DNA of 26,725 bases, taken from assembly GCA_019120675.1 (NCBI GenBank), contig DWUQ01000026.1, forward strand, positions 1 through 26,725, in the 5' to 3' direction. The DNA comes from Candidatus Paenalcaligenes intestinipullorum (GTDB lineage Bacteria > Pseudomonadota > Gammaproteobacteria > Burkholderiales > Burkholderiaceae_B). The number at the start of each line of letters is the position of its first letter. Position 1 is the first letter of the stretch. The notes under the pieces were generated by a model. The model was not told the origin of the DNA. It saw only the letters and a list, made by a program, of their open reading frames with translations, and ran no database searches. A program made the translations under genes and the position numbers. Positions 1 through 7,273 of this stretch are shown in pieces.

Positions 1-565
1 AGCTACCAGGGAAGCCCTTTAGACCACAATGGTTCCACTCTTTACCATAGAGCAAGCTTAGGTCTACAAAGCCTTTAGGTACATCAAATTTGAAAGTGGG
101 GCCCACGACCAGTAGGCGTTTGCGCGGTGCAAATTGAGTGTTTTTAGTGTTGAGATCAAAACCAGCGGTTAACGTGACATCTTTGACCGGACCAAAGCTG
201 AAATCTGCGTCAGCCAGTTTGCTGATGTACAACTGATGACGATACACCAAATAAGCTTCTGTGGCACCAGTTTTTCCGTAAGGAGTTTGGGTAGTTCCTA
301 AGGTGTTATCAGTTGGGTCTTTTTTACTAGACTGTAAAATATCCACGCTCAAGAAGTTCTGTCCATAGTCGTAACCACTCGCATGAGTGAACTGCAGAAT
401 ATTCTTGCGGATTTTTTGTGTGTTGTTGGGCTCAGTAAACTGAGTACCAAAACGATAGCCAATAAAGGTGTCGCTCCAGTTGGCAGCGTGGGCGGTGGCG
501 GAAACGGTTCCGGCCAAAGCAATCGCCGAGGCGATGGCTAACGTTTTAGCAGAGCGTAGAGTCAT
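1..565 (-). CDS. Tsx/OmpK-type outer-membrane nucleoside channel, 3' end beyond the window
   Basis: Seen: an open minus-strand frame from ATG at 565 runs off the left edge, giving 188 codons without a stop. AGGAGA lies 5 bases upstream of the ATG. Residues 1-27 form a classic signal peptide (Lys7, then a hydrophobic run ending in ATAHA), and the mature part begins NWSDTFIGYR. It continues with alternating polar and aromatic strands and phrases such as ILQFTHASGYDYG and LLYGKEWNH, typical of the OmpK/Tsx nucleoside-channel superfamily, a small beta-barrel family of the outer membrane. Inferred role: passage of nucleosides or purine bases into the periplasm, feeding the two inner-membrane purine permeases nearby. 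It has its own leader with an inverted repeat, so it is probably a separate transcript. Exact substrate unknown; family call fairly sure, function less so. Confidence 0.75.
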   Translation of the reverse strand, partial: MTLRSAKTLAIASAIALAGTVSATAHAANWSDTFIGYRFGTQFTEPNNTQKIRKNILQFTHASGYDYGQNFLSVDILQSSKKDPTDNTLGTTQTPYGKTGATEAYLVYRHQLYISKLADADFSFGPVKDVTLTAGFDLNTKNTQFAPRKRLLVVGPTFKFDVPKGFVDLSLLYGKEWNHCGLKGFPGS

Positions 566-636
566 GTCTTCTCCTGTTGTGGCGTGGGCGCGCCTTATAG
601 TTAAATACGATTCCGCCTGAAAACAAGAAGAATCGT

Positions 637-655
637 CTAACCTGCCCTAGGTTAG
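637..655. promoter_or_regulatory. Inverted repeat upstream of the outer-membrane channel gene
   Basis: Perfect 7-base arms CTAACCT and AGGTTAG are separated by 5 bases. The repeat lies 72-90 bases upstream of the channel ATG. On the minus strand a TATAAG hexamer (594-599) could be a -10 box, which would place the repeat near -59, a usual activator position; no convincing -35 is visible. No T-run follows on the minus strand, so it is not a good terminator. Operator role is inference. Confidence 0.35.
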
Positions 656-710
656 TCTTTTCATAACCGTACTGAGTATCCCAACACGGTTAGGGAACAA
701 CTAACGTTTT

Positions 711-749
711 AAACACATTCCGGTCTGTGTTACCACAGGCCGGAATGTG
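711..749 (-). terminator. Probable terminator after NCS2 permease 1
   Basis: The minus strand 14 bases after the permease stop forms a 16-base-pair stem with one C-A mismatch and a 4-base loop (arms CACATTCCGG.CTGTG, positions 714-729 and 734-749). Only TTTAAAA follows, so the U-tract is weak. The hairpin is very stable and well placed; it may act as a terminator or as a 3' RNA stabiliser. Confidence 0.6.
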
Positions 750-762
750 CGCATGTTGGCGT

Positions 763-2190
763 TTAGTGTGCTGCAGCGGTGGAGCCCGCCTTAGCGTCGG
801 CGGCCTTGCCGATTGGATCGTTTTCGGCAGTAGCCTTGACCGCGCCCAAACCGTTAAAGAACAGGTTGAGAGCGATAGCGCTAACCGCGGCAAGCAAGAT
901 ACCGCTGTGTAGCAAAGGCTTGATGCTGTCAGGCATATTGGCAAATAGATCGCCAGCAACCAGAGGAATCATGCCCAAGCCTAAGCTGATTGCAATGATA
1001 TAAGGGTTGTAGCGGTTGGTGTCGAGATCAGCGGACAGCAAGATCTTGATACCAGTGGAGGCCACCATGCCGAACATCACAATCCCAGCGCCACCTAGTA
1101 CTTCAAAGGGGATTGCGGCAACAATGAAGGCCAGCTTTGGCAATACACCCAAGGCCATTAGGAACAAACCACCGGCCACACATACCCAGCGGCTACGCAC
1201 GCCGGTCACGCTGACTAAGCCCACGTTTTGTGAGAAAGAGCTGTGTGGGAAAGTGTTTAAGATACCGCCTACCAAAGTACCCAAGCCATCGGTACGTAAG
1301 CCACGGACCAAGGCTTCACGGCTAGGTGGGCGATCACAAATTTCACCTAAGGCCAAGAACATGCCCAAGGATTCCACCATGATCACAATCATGATGAGGG
1401 AGATAATGGCACCGGCAGCGAAATCAAACTGAGGCATGCCAAAGTGAAATGGAGTCACTACAGATACCCACTTGGCATCGCCAATCGCGCCAAAGTCGAT
1501 GTGGCCCATTGCCATGGAAATCAAGAAGCCGACCAGTAAGCCAATAAGTACCGCGACGTTAGCCAAGAAGCCACGAGCGTATTTAGTCAAGAGCAAGATG
1601 ACCACGAGCACGAGGAAAGCAATGCCAAGGTTTTCAGCGGAGCCGAAGTTCTCGTTGACAATACGTGCGCCAGTAGTGGGGTCAGTAATCATTTTACTGC
1701 CGCCCATCCAATCAAGACCTACTCGCATCAACGTAATACCAATGACGGTAATGATGGTGCCGGTGACGACTGGCGGAAATAAACCCATTAACCGACTAAA
1801 AATCGGTGAAATCGCAATACTAAAAATACCGGCAACAATACACGCGCCAAAAATGCCGGTTAGACCCATGTCTTGACCAATGGTGATCATTGGCGCAACG
1901 GCAGCAAAGGATACGCCCATCATAACGGGTAAGCGAATCCCAAAACCTGGAATCCCCCATGCTTGAATCAACGTGATCAAGCCACAGCACAGTAAGTCAG
2001 CGTTAATGAGGATTGCGACTTCTTCGCGGGAAAGGTTTAGTGCATTACCGATAATAATCGGCACAGCGACCGCACCCGCATACATCACCATAACGTGTTG
2101 TAGGCCAAGCGTCGCTAGACGGCCGGCTGGCAGTACTTCGTCGACACCTTTACAAGGTGCGCTTGACGCTGCCGTGGTTGCTTCTGACAT
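763..2190 (-). CDS. NCS2-family purine permease (xanthine/urate type), copy 1
   Basis: Role: proton-coupled import of a purine base (xanthine, urate or relative) through the inner membrane. The start is set at 2190 (MSEATTAASS) because AGGAG lies 7 bases upstream; a longer frame to 2241 lacks a ribosome site. The 475-aa product is about family length with some 14 hydrophobic segments. NCS2 signatures seen: a TM1 histidine in LQHVMVMYAG, ESLGMFLALGEI in TM8, and QNVGLVSVTG, which fits the family motif [QEP]-N-x-G-x4-T-[RKG]. The terminal Gly variant is found in xanthine/urate members of the NAT/NCS2 group. It is separated from the upstream tautomerase operon by a strong terminator and about 460 bases, so it should have its own promoter. 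It is a distant paralogue of the permease at 5819-7195. The exact substrate cannot be read from sequence. Confidence 0.9.
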   Translation of the reverse strand: MSEATTAASSAPCKGVDEVLPAGRLATLGLQHVMVMYAGAVAVPIIIGNALNLSREEVAILINADLLCCGLITLIQAWGIPGFGIRLPVMMGVSFAAVAPMITIGQDMGLTGIFGACIVAGIFSIAISPIFSRLMGLFPPVVTGTIITVIGITLMRVGLDWMGGSKMITDPTTGARIVNENFGSAENLGIAFLVLVVILLLTKYARGFLANVAVLIGLLVGFLISMAMGHIDFGAIGDAKWVSVVTPFHFGMPQFDFAAGAIISLIMIVIMVESLGMFLALGEICDRPPSREALVRGLRTDGLGTLVGGILNTFPHSSFSQNVGLVSVTGVRSRWVCVAGGLFLMALGVLPKLAFIVAAIPFEVLGGAGIVMFGMVASTGIKILLSADLDTNRYNPYIIAISLGLGMIPLVAGDLFANMPDSIKPLLHSGILLAAVSAIALNLFFNGLGAVKATAENDPIGKAADAKAGSTAAAH

Positions 2191-2197
2191 CTTGAGT

Positions 2198-2202
2198 CTC
2201 CT
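2198..2202 (-). promoter_or_regulatory. Shine-Dalgarno site fixing the start of permease 1
   Basis: AGGAG on the minus strand, 7 bases before ATG at 2190. It decides against the longer in-frame start at 2241, which would add 17 atypical residues. Confidence 0.7.
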
Positions 2203-2288
2203 AAGTAATCCAAATCGCCATTCGATTTTTGCGCCCAGCAAAATAAACGTGTTGCCCCACGTCTAGAAATGGCTGTGTCCGTGCAGGG

Positions 2289-2332
2289 ATGCTTGAGGGG
2301 TGCTGCGAATTAAAGTAGGTGCACCCAAGCAT
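2289..2332 (-). other. Imperfect hairpin in the leader of permease 1
   Basis: Arms at 2289-2303 and 2321-2332 pair as ATGCTT plus GGGTGC with a 3-base GAG bulge. The hairpin lies 100-140 bases upstream of the permease start in the 457-base gap 2191-2647. No U-run follows on either strand. I see no open frame with a good ribosome site in the gap; besides this hairpin and the repeat at 2540-2556 it holds only AT-rich, promoter-like sequence. Confidence 0.25.
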
Positions 2333-2539
2333 ATAGCGCCGCTGCGATGTCGGCAGAGCACGTTCCTAAAGTTAAAGGATGAAGTTTATTACTGGAACCG
2401 CAAGAAGTTTGATAAGTGGAATAAGCAAAGCGTTATAAGCTAAGGCATAAAAGGCTTTGAGCGCTACAAGGCACAGATTTTGCTGGCTGACAGGGCCTGC
2501 CTTAGCGGGCATAAACGGTTTTTTGCAATTTTCAGCTCT

Positions 2540-2556
2540 CTAGTGGTTATAACTAG
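2540..2556. promoter_or_regulatory. Inverted repeat in the permease 1 upstream region
   Basis: Perfect 5-base arms CTAGT and ACTAG around 7 bases that include TATAAC when read on the minus strand. An AT-rich stretch (2565-2582) lies just upstream in the minus direction. It could be an operator overlapping a promoter for the permease, which would give a leader of roughly 350 bases. Only symmetry and position support this. Confidence 0.3.
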
Positions 2557-2649
2557 GTGGTGTTTTTAATTTTAATATGTTACCAGGGCGTGTTGTCAGA
2601 TTTGTTGCGGGTGTAGGGTGTTCGTTTACAGCGTACAGCGGGGGGTAAG

Positions 2650-2684
2650 AAAAAAAAAAGCCCCACATCCATCACGATGTGGGG
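2650..2684 (-). terminator. Rho-independent terminator of the 8-oxopurine operon
   Basis: On the minus strand, 9-base arms CCCCACATC and GATGTGGGG enclose a 6-base loop, followed by one C and ten T. It starts 21 bases after the tautomerase stop and is a textbook intrinsic terminator that closes the operon 5609-2706. Confidence 0.93.
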
Positions 2685-2705
2685 TATCCATATGCGAACA
2701 GTTGC

Positions 2706-2894
2706 TTAGCTTTTGTCGGACCACAATTCGCCTGCAGAGGCCCAGTTCTCGCGCTTCACATCCACGAAGATCACCTCCACCGCTTCGGGCTTGCAGCCAA
2801 GTACACGTACGGTTTCTGCTGTTAGGGCTTGAGCGTATTCGCGTTTTTTGTTGGTGTCACGGCCTTCAAACAACTGCACAGTAATGGTTGGCAT
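2706..2894 (-). CDS. 4-oxalocrotonate tautomerase-family small protein
   Basis: Seen: 62 residues beginning MPTITVQLFEGR. Pro2 would become the N-terminal catalytic proline after Met removal, and Arg12 matches the conserved arginine position; length is that of the hexameric 4-OT subfamily. AGGA sits 7 bases before the ATG. Family knowledge: these enzymes interconvert enol and keto forms of dicarbonyl acids, and some relatives dehalogenate or decarboxylate. It is the last gene of the operon with an 8-oxoguanine deaminase-like enzyme, allA and an aldolase-like protein, starting 24 bases after the aldolase-like gene. No known purine pathway step needs it, so its role is open: it may act on an enol product of the aldolase-like protein or on an unstable urate-derived intermediate (inference). 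Confidence 0.88.
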   Translation of the reverse strand: MPTITVQLFEGRDTNKKREYAQALTAETVRVLGCKPEAVEVIFVDVKRENWASAGELWSDKS

Positions 2895-2918
2895 AATAAT
2901 TTCCTAAAATTGATTAAG

Positions 2919-3713
2919 TTAGCTGGCAAAATCAGGTTGCTCGCGTAACAGCTTACGCAAAATAGCGGCCCATTCCAATTCGCCGCTTGGGGTGTCATCG
3001 GGTGCGAGTAAAGCCTGAGTGTGGTTTACGACGTCTTGGGTGGGGGTACGCAACGCCTCTGAGGCCGCCATTGCGGTTAACTGGATACGGCAGGCCTTAT
3101 CAAGATCAAACATAGTAATGTAGGCTTCACCCACAGTGCGCCCACAGGTTAAGGAGCCATGATTGCGTAAAAACATGGCCTGTTTACTGCCCATAGCGGC
3201 CAGCAAGCGCTCTTGCTCGTGCGCATTTAGGGCTAAGCCTTCGTAGTCGTGGTAGCCAATATCATTCCAAAAACGCATAGCGTGTTGGGACAGTGGGAGT
3301 AAGCCATGAGGCAAGGCCGAAGCAGCAATGATGGCATCGTTATGCAAATGTATGACACACTGCGCATCAGCGCGGGCGCTGTGCACGGCACTGTGGATCG
3401 CAAAGCCAGTTGGGTTGCCTTTGCGGCCGGTGTCATCAATGACTTCGCCCTGAGTGTTCACCAGCAACAGATTTGACGCCGTGATTTCCTCAAAGCGAAA
3501 GCCGAATGCATTCATGAGGTAGGCGTCTTGACGGTCCGGTACGCGTAGCGAGATATGAGTATAGATATGGTCGTCCCACTCATGTAGGGCCGCCATGCGA
3601 TAGCAGGCGGCCAGATCCACACGAGCTTGCCATTCAGGCTGGCTCATGGTTGAGGGCCGTGCGGCATAAAGCTCGCTGGAAGGGTCCAGACGTGGATCAA
3701 TAGGATGCAGCAT
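2919..3713 (-). CDS. Class II aldolase/adducin-family protein
   Basis: Seen: 264 residues with the adducin/class II aldolase core at about 30-220. Likely metal ligands are His122 and His124 (VIHLHN) and His185 (RNHGSLTCG). At the place where fuculose-1-phosphate aldolase carries its catalytic Glu73 (SSEW context), this protein reads PTGFAIHSAVH, so the Glu appears to be absent, as in adducin-like members. It may therefore be a decarboxylase, or a lyase for another substrate, rather than a classical sugar-phosphate aldolase. It lies 11 bases after allA with no clear Shine-Dalgarno, so translation is probably coupled. Its place between allA (glyoxylate producer) and a tautomerase suggests handling of a small oxo or hydroxy acid from purine breakdown, but no reaction can be assigned. 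Confidence 0.88.
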   Translation of the reverse strand: MLHPIDPRLDPSSELYAARPSTMSQPEWQARVDLAACYRMAALHEWDDHIYTHISLRVPDRQDAYLMNAFGFRFEEITASNLLLVNTQGEVIDDTGRKGNPTGFAIHSAVHSARADAQCVIHLHNDAIIAASALPHGLLPLSQHAMRFWNDIGYHDYEGLALNAHEQERLLAAMGSKQAMFLRNHGSLTCGRTVGEAYITMFDLDKACRIQLTAMAASEALRTPTQDVVNHTQALLAPDDTPSGELEWAAILRKLLREQPDFAS

Positions 3714-3724
3714 AGTGGCTTGGT

Positions 3725-4222
3725 TTACAGCTCAGGAATGGTAGCGGTGCCTTCCATGGTGTAGAAGTCACAGTTATCACCTGGCCCTTTACGGTCAATG
3801 ACAATAAAATCGGCCACCCCATCAAGACTAAACAGAGCGTGATGCCACACGCCTGTGGCGTAGTTCACACCTTGGTGAGGCTGAGCCAAAAATAGGCGTA
3901 GATCGCTTGGCTTGGGCTCGGGACCTGCTGGGGCGACCACTACGAGGTAAGGGTAGCCAGAGGTGGGGATGAACGCTTGGCTGCCTTTGGGGTGACGTTC
4001 CATGAGGGTAACTTCAAACGGCAAGGTGCGCGGTTGACCACGAAAGATCGATACAATAGCTTTGCCATCTTCGCCGGGGTCGATGTTGGCAAGGTCATGA
4101 TAACGCTCGGTGTTGCCATCGTTGATGGTGAAGTGTTGTACCGCATCCGATACTTCAATTACGTCGCCAAAGGGCTTAAAGGCCTCACGAGTGAGGGGTT
4201 CAAGTTTAAGCGTAACAGTCAT
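3725..4222 (-). CDS. allA: Ureidoglycolate lyase
   Basis: Reaction: (S)-ureidoglycolate to glyoxylate and urea, the last step of the allantoate branch of purine degradation, in the cytosol. The 165-aa protein has the usual AllA length and marks: PLTREAFKPFGDVI near the start, FTINDG and RYHDLA, IFRGQPR, MERHPKGSQAF and GVNYATGVWHHAL, forming the cupin-like fold of the family. AAGGA lies 8 bases before ATG. It is second in the operon, 25 bases after the 8-oxoguanine-deaminase-like gene. Presence of allA here while allantoinase and allantoicase genes are missing from the window implies that those steps are encoded elsewhere. Confidence 0.93.
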   Translation of the reverse strand: MTVTLKLEPLTREAFKPFGDVIEVSDAVQHFTINDGNTERYHDLANIDPGEDGKAIVSIFRGQPRTLPFEVTLMERHPKGSQAFIPTSGYPYLVVVAPAGPEPKPSDLRLFLAQPHQGVNYATGVWHHALFSLDGVADFIVIDRKGPGDNCDFYTMEGTATIPEL

Positions 4223-4247
4223 CTGTTCGTCCTTCTGGTTATTAACA

Positions 4248-5609
4248 CTATGAGCTCGTCAAGAGCTCATGACTTAATGCATTATGCGTGGCGACGATGT
4301 TGGATAGGTCGTTGTGAATGAGCTGACCTTGATCTATCAGCATTTGGCCATTCACAAAGCTATATGCTACCGAGCCACTTTGACAAAACAACGTTGCCGC
4401 AATAGGGTCCTGGCCTGCGCCTGCAAAATTTACGGTACGTAAATCAAAAGCAATCAGATCCGCTGCGTAGCCCACACTCAGTTGGCCAATATCAGAACGG
4501 TTTAAGACTTGAGCGCTACCGCGAGTCGCCATCCATAAGGCTTCGCGGGCGGGCAGCAGACGTGGGTCTTGGTGGGCAACGCGTTGCAGCAACATGGCTT
4601 GTCGCGCTTCATTGATGAGGCTGCCGCCGTCATTGGAGGCGCTACCGTCCACACCTAGCCCTACGGGCACCTTATGATCTAGCATTTTTCGTATTGGGGC
4701 AATCCCTGAGCCTAAACGCATATTCGAGCAAGGGCAATGCGCAACACCTGTACCGGTTCTTGCAAAAAGCTCAATTCCTGCTTGATCTAGATGCACACAG
4801 TGTGCGTGCCAAACGTCTGGGCCGACCCAACCGAGCTCTTCGACGTATTCGGCTGGGGTGCAGCCAAACTTTTCGCGTGAATAGTCCAGATCGTTTTGAT
4901 TTTCTGCTAAGTGGGTGTGGAGTGATACTCCCAGCTCACGCGCCAATAAGGCGGTATCCCGCATTAGTTCACGCGATACAGAAAAAGGAGAGCAGGGCGC
5001 CAAAGCAATACGGAGCATAGCGTGGTCGGACGCGTCGTGGAAGCGTTCCACCAGTTGCTGCATATCACGTAGAATCTCACGTTCATCTTCGACTAAGCTG
5101 TCGGGCGGCAACCCCCCTTTGGATTCGCCAACACTCATGGCTCCTCGGCAGGCATGGAAGCGTATGCCCATTTCTTGTGCCGCATAAATGGTGTCTTCGA
5201 GGCGGCTACCATTTGGATAAAGGTATAAGTGATCGGAGGTGGTGGTGCAGCCGCTTAACAATAATTCGGCTACTGCGGTGCGTGTCGAAGCACGCAGCAT
5301 GGGTGGGGTGATTCTTTCCCAGATGGGGTAAAGCGTTTTGAGCCAGCCAAAGAGCTCCGCATCCTGAGCAGATCGCACTGCTCGCGTTAGGCTCTGGTAC
5401 ATATGATGATGGGTGTTGATCAGACCCGGTAACACCACATGGTGGCTGAGGTCGATTTCCTGATCGACGTCGACTGAAGGCAGCCCCGAGGTAGGGCCCA
5501 CGTATTGTATTTGCTGATTGTTAATCAGGATGGCGGCATCCTGAAACTCGTCTAGGCCATCGTTCATGGTGGCCAGAGTGTGAATGTTTTTAAGCAGAGT
5601 AATCGCCAT
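4248..5609 (-). CDS. 8-oxoguanine deaminase-like amidohydrolase
   Basis: Likely reaction: hydrolytic deamination of 8-oxoguanine to urate and ammonia in the cytosol (inferred from resemblance to the Pa0142-type 8-oxoguanine deaminase group). The 453-aa protein is a full-length metal-dependent amidohydrolase of the cytosine/guanine deaminase subgroup. Seen: His67 and His69 in NTHHHMYQ, His233 and Glu236 in HTHLAEN, His270 in HAHCVHLD, and Asp321 in GLGVDGSASNDGG, the expected single-metal site. It opens the operon that continues with allA, the aldolase-like gene and the tautomerase. Start ATG at 5609 has AGGT about 9 bases upstream, a modest ribosome site. Alternatives in the same subgroup are guanine deaminase and triazine hydrolases; the purine context favours 8-oxoguanine or another oxidised purine. 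Confidence 0.85.
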   Translation of the reverse strand: MAITLLKNIHTLATMNDGLDEFQDAAILINNQQIQYVGPTSGLPSVDVDQEIDLSHHVVLPGLINTHHHMYQSLTRAVRSAQDAELFGWLKTLYPIWERITPPMLRASTRTAVAELLLSGCTTTSDHLYLYPNGSRLEDTIYAAQEMGIRFHACRGAMSVGESKGGLPPDSLVEDEREILRDMQQLVERFHDASDHAMLRIALAPCSPFSVSRELMRDTALLARELGVSLHTHLAENQNDLDYSREKFGCTPAEYVEELGWVGPDVWHAHCVHLDQAGIELFARTGTGVAHCPCSNMRLGSGIAPIRKMLDHKVPVGLGVDGSASNDGGSLINEARQAMLLQRVAHQDPRLLPAREALWMATRGSAQVLNRSDIGQLSVGYAADLIAFDLRTVNFAGAGQDPIAATLFCQSGSVAYSFVNGQMLIDQGQLIHNDLSNIVATHNALSHELLTSS

Positions 5610-5715
5610 GGCAAGACCTATAAGTTAGAGGCCGATGCCTGGGCAACATGCTACACAGTCATCGGCGTTAAGGGGTTAACAAACCAATGGACTGAAACGC
5701 GTACCGGCGTTTTTT

Positions 5716-5760
5716 AAAAAAACCTAGCCGCTCGCTATTGAAACCAGCGATGGGCTAGGT
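5716..5760 (-). terminator. Rho-independent terminator after permease 2
   Basis: Minus-strand arms ACCTAGCC and GGCTAGGT (5753-5760 and 5722-5729) enclose a second small stem (TCGCT/AGCGA). A seven-T run follows immediately. It lies about 60 bases after the permease stop and separates it from the amidohydrolase operon. The 104 bases to 5609 must then hold the operon promoter, for which I see no clear consensus. Confidence 0.8.
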
Positions 5761-5818
5761 GCTTAGTCAAGCAAGGGATGGAAAGCGTACCAAGCTTTGG
5801 GCAAGCTTGGCAAAAAAC

Positions 5819-7195
5819 TTAAGCTTCCTTTACGGTGTCTGTGGTGAACTCTTCTTTGGTTTCCTCAACGTTGGTGGCGACATCGCCTAAGCCGTTAAAG
5901 TACACATTTAAAATGACAGCTGTGACGGATGCCAGCAAAATACCGCTATGCAAAATAGGCTCTAGTGCGGGAGGCAGTTGACTAAAGAACTTTGGCGCGA
6001 CGGTAGGAATTAACGCCATGCCTAAGCTAATGGCCACAATAAAGGTATTGTGAGACTGCTTTTCGTAGTCCACCTGGGACAGAATTTTAATCCCTGTGGC
6101 CAGTACCATACCAAACATCACAATGCCTGCACCACCCAACACAAAGGTAGGGATGGACGCTACGAGCAAGGACATTTTAGGCACTAAGCCAAGGGCGAGC
6201 AAAATACCACCAGCCATGACGCCTACCCAGCGGCTGCGAACACCGGTTACTCCGACTAATCCTACGTTTTGGGAAAAGGAGGTGTGAGGGAAGGTATTAA
6301 ACAAGCCACCAATCACGGTACCCAACGCATCAACGTTTAAGCCTTTTTCTAGACGGCGACGATCAACCGGACGCTCAACGATTTCACCCAGTGCCAAGAA
6401 CATGCCCATGGACTCGATGAAGGTAATCAACATCACAATAGTGAGCGTAAGAATGGACCAGATTTCAAATTTTGGCGGGCCGAAATGAAACGGTAGAATG
6501 ACGGCAAACCACTGCGCCTCGCCCATACCCTCAAAGCTGACCTCACCCATAACGAGCGCTAAAATAAAGCCAAAACCCAAGCCAAGTAAGACGGCAATAT
6601 TGGCAAAAAAGCCTTTAACGTAACGAGTAATTAATAGGATAAACACCAACACCAATAAGGAAGTCAGTAGGTATTTGGGGGCGCCATAGTTCGGGCTGCC
6701 CACGCCGCCAGCGGCCCAGTTAATGCCCACACCAATAATCGACAAGCCAATCGATGTAATCACGATGCCGGTCACAATAGGCGGGAAAAACCGAATGATT
6801 TTACCGACCAAGGGGACCAGCAGCAGTGAAATCGCCCCAGCAGCCAAGGTGGCTCCAAAGATCCCTTGCAGGCCCAGCTCAGGATTTTGTCCAATACTGA
6901 TCATGGGACCGACAGCAGTAAAGGTCACCGCCATAATCACGGGTAAGCGAATTCCGAAACGGCCAAAGCCAATACATTGAATGAGGGTGACGATCCCACA
7001 GCAAAATAAGTCGGCGCTGATGAGAAAAGCCATGGTGGCTTTGTCGAGATCCAGCGCGCTACCGATAATAAGAGGAACGGCTACAGCACCTGCGTACATG
7101 ACTAGTACGTGTTGTAGTCCTAAGGTGAAAAGCTGGCCCAAAGGCGGGCGTGCATCGACCGGATGCACCCCAGTCGTTGCAGTATGTGCTTGCAT
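5819..7195 (-). CDS. NCS2-family purine permease (xanthine/urate type), copy 2
   Basis: Role: proton-coupled purine import. The 458-aa product begins MQAHTATTGVHPVDARP, with GGAG 5 bases before the ATG. Marks seen: LQHVLVMYAGAVAVPLIIG with the TM1 His, FIESMGMFLALGEI in TM8, and QNVGLVGVTG with the Gly ending used by xanthine/urate members. The overall plan is the same as the permease at 763-2190, but many positions differ, so these are old paralogues rather than a recent duplication; the two may split substrates (for example xanthine versus urate or 8-oxoguanine). It is its own transcription unit: a terminator lies upstream (uraD) and another downstream. An acidic 15-residue tail follows the last membrane segment. 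Confidence 0.9.
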   Translation of the reverse strand: MQAHTATTGVHPVDARPPLGQLFTLGLQHVLVMYAGAVAVPLIIGSALDLDKATMAFLISADLFCCGIVTLIQCIGFGRFGIRLPVIMAVTFTAVGPMISIGQNPELGLQGIFGATLAAGAISLLLVPLVGKIIRFFPPIVTGIVITSIGLSIIGVGINWAAGGVGSPNYGAPKYLLTSLLVLVFILLITRYVKGFFANIAVLLGLGFGFILALVMGEVSFEGMGEAQWFAVILPFHFGPPKFEIWSILTLTIVMLITFIESMGMFLALGEIVERPVDRRRLEKGLNVDALGTVIGGLFNTFPHTSFSQNVGLVGVTGVRSRWVGVMAGGILLALGLVPKMSLLVASIPTFVLGGAGIVMFGMVLATGIKILSQVDYEKQSHNTFIVAISLGMALIPTVAPKFFSQLPPALEPILHSGILLASVTAVILNVYFNGLGDVATNVEETKEEFTTDTVKEA

Positions 7196-7273
7196 GCTGT
7201 CTCCGTTTTGCTGGATGTGGGTTATAGTTTGGGATTATTTTACCATTCGGATTTTGGGCTGAGATTTCTAACG

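Noticed and set aside
690..959. Minus-strand 89-codon frame overlapping the end of permease 1
   Set aside because: It overlaps both the permease 3' end in another frame and the hairpin after it; no family resemblance.
1016..1876. Two plus-strand open frames of 134-138 codons opposite permease 1
   Set aside because: They lie wholly antisense to a well-supported NCS2 gene, are rich in Pro/Lys/Thr as expected from reversed membrane codons, and lack ribosome sites.
2501..2530. GC-rich stem followed by a T-run on the plus strand (GCCTGC-CTTA-GCGGGC)
   Set aside because: No plus-strand gene lies upstream, the stem is six pairs with a wobble, and the T-run begins eight bases later.
2191..2647. Purine riboswitch before permease 1
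   Set aside because: I found no conserved purine-aptamer core (three-way junction with the paired loops), and only one imperfect hairpin is visible.
2618..2884. Plus-strand 88-codon frame starting in the gap near the operon terminator
   Set aside because: It reads through the terminator hairpin and is antisense to the tautomerase; composition is Arg/Ser/Cys-rich shadow sequence.
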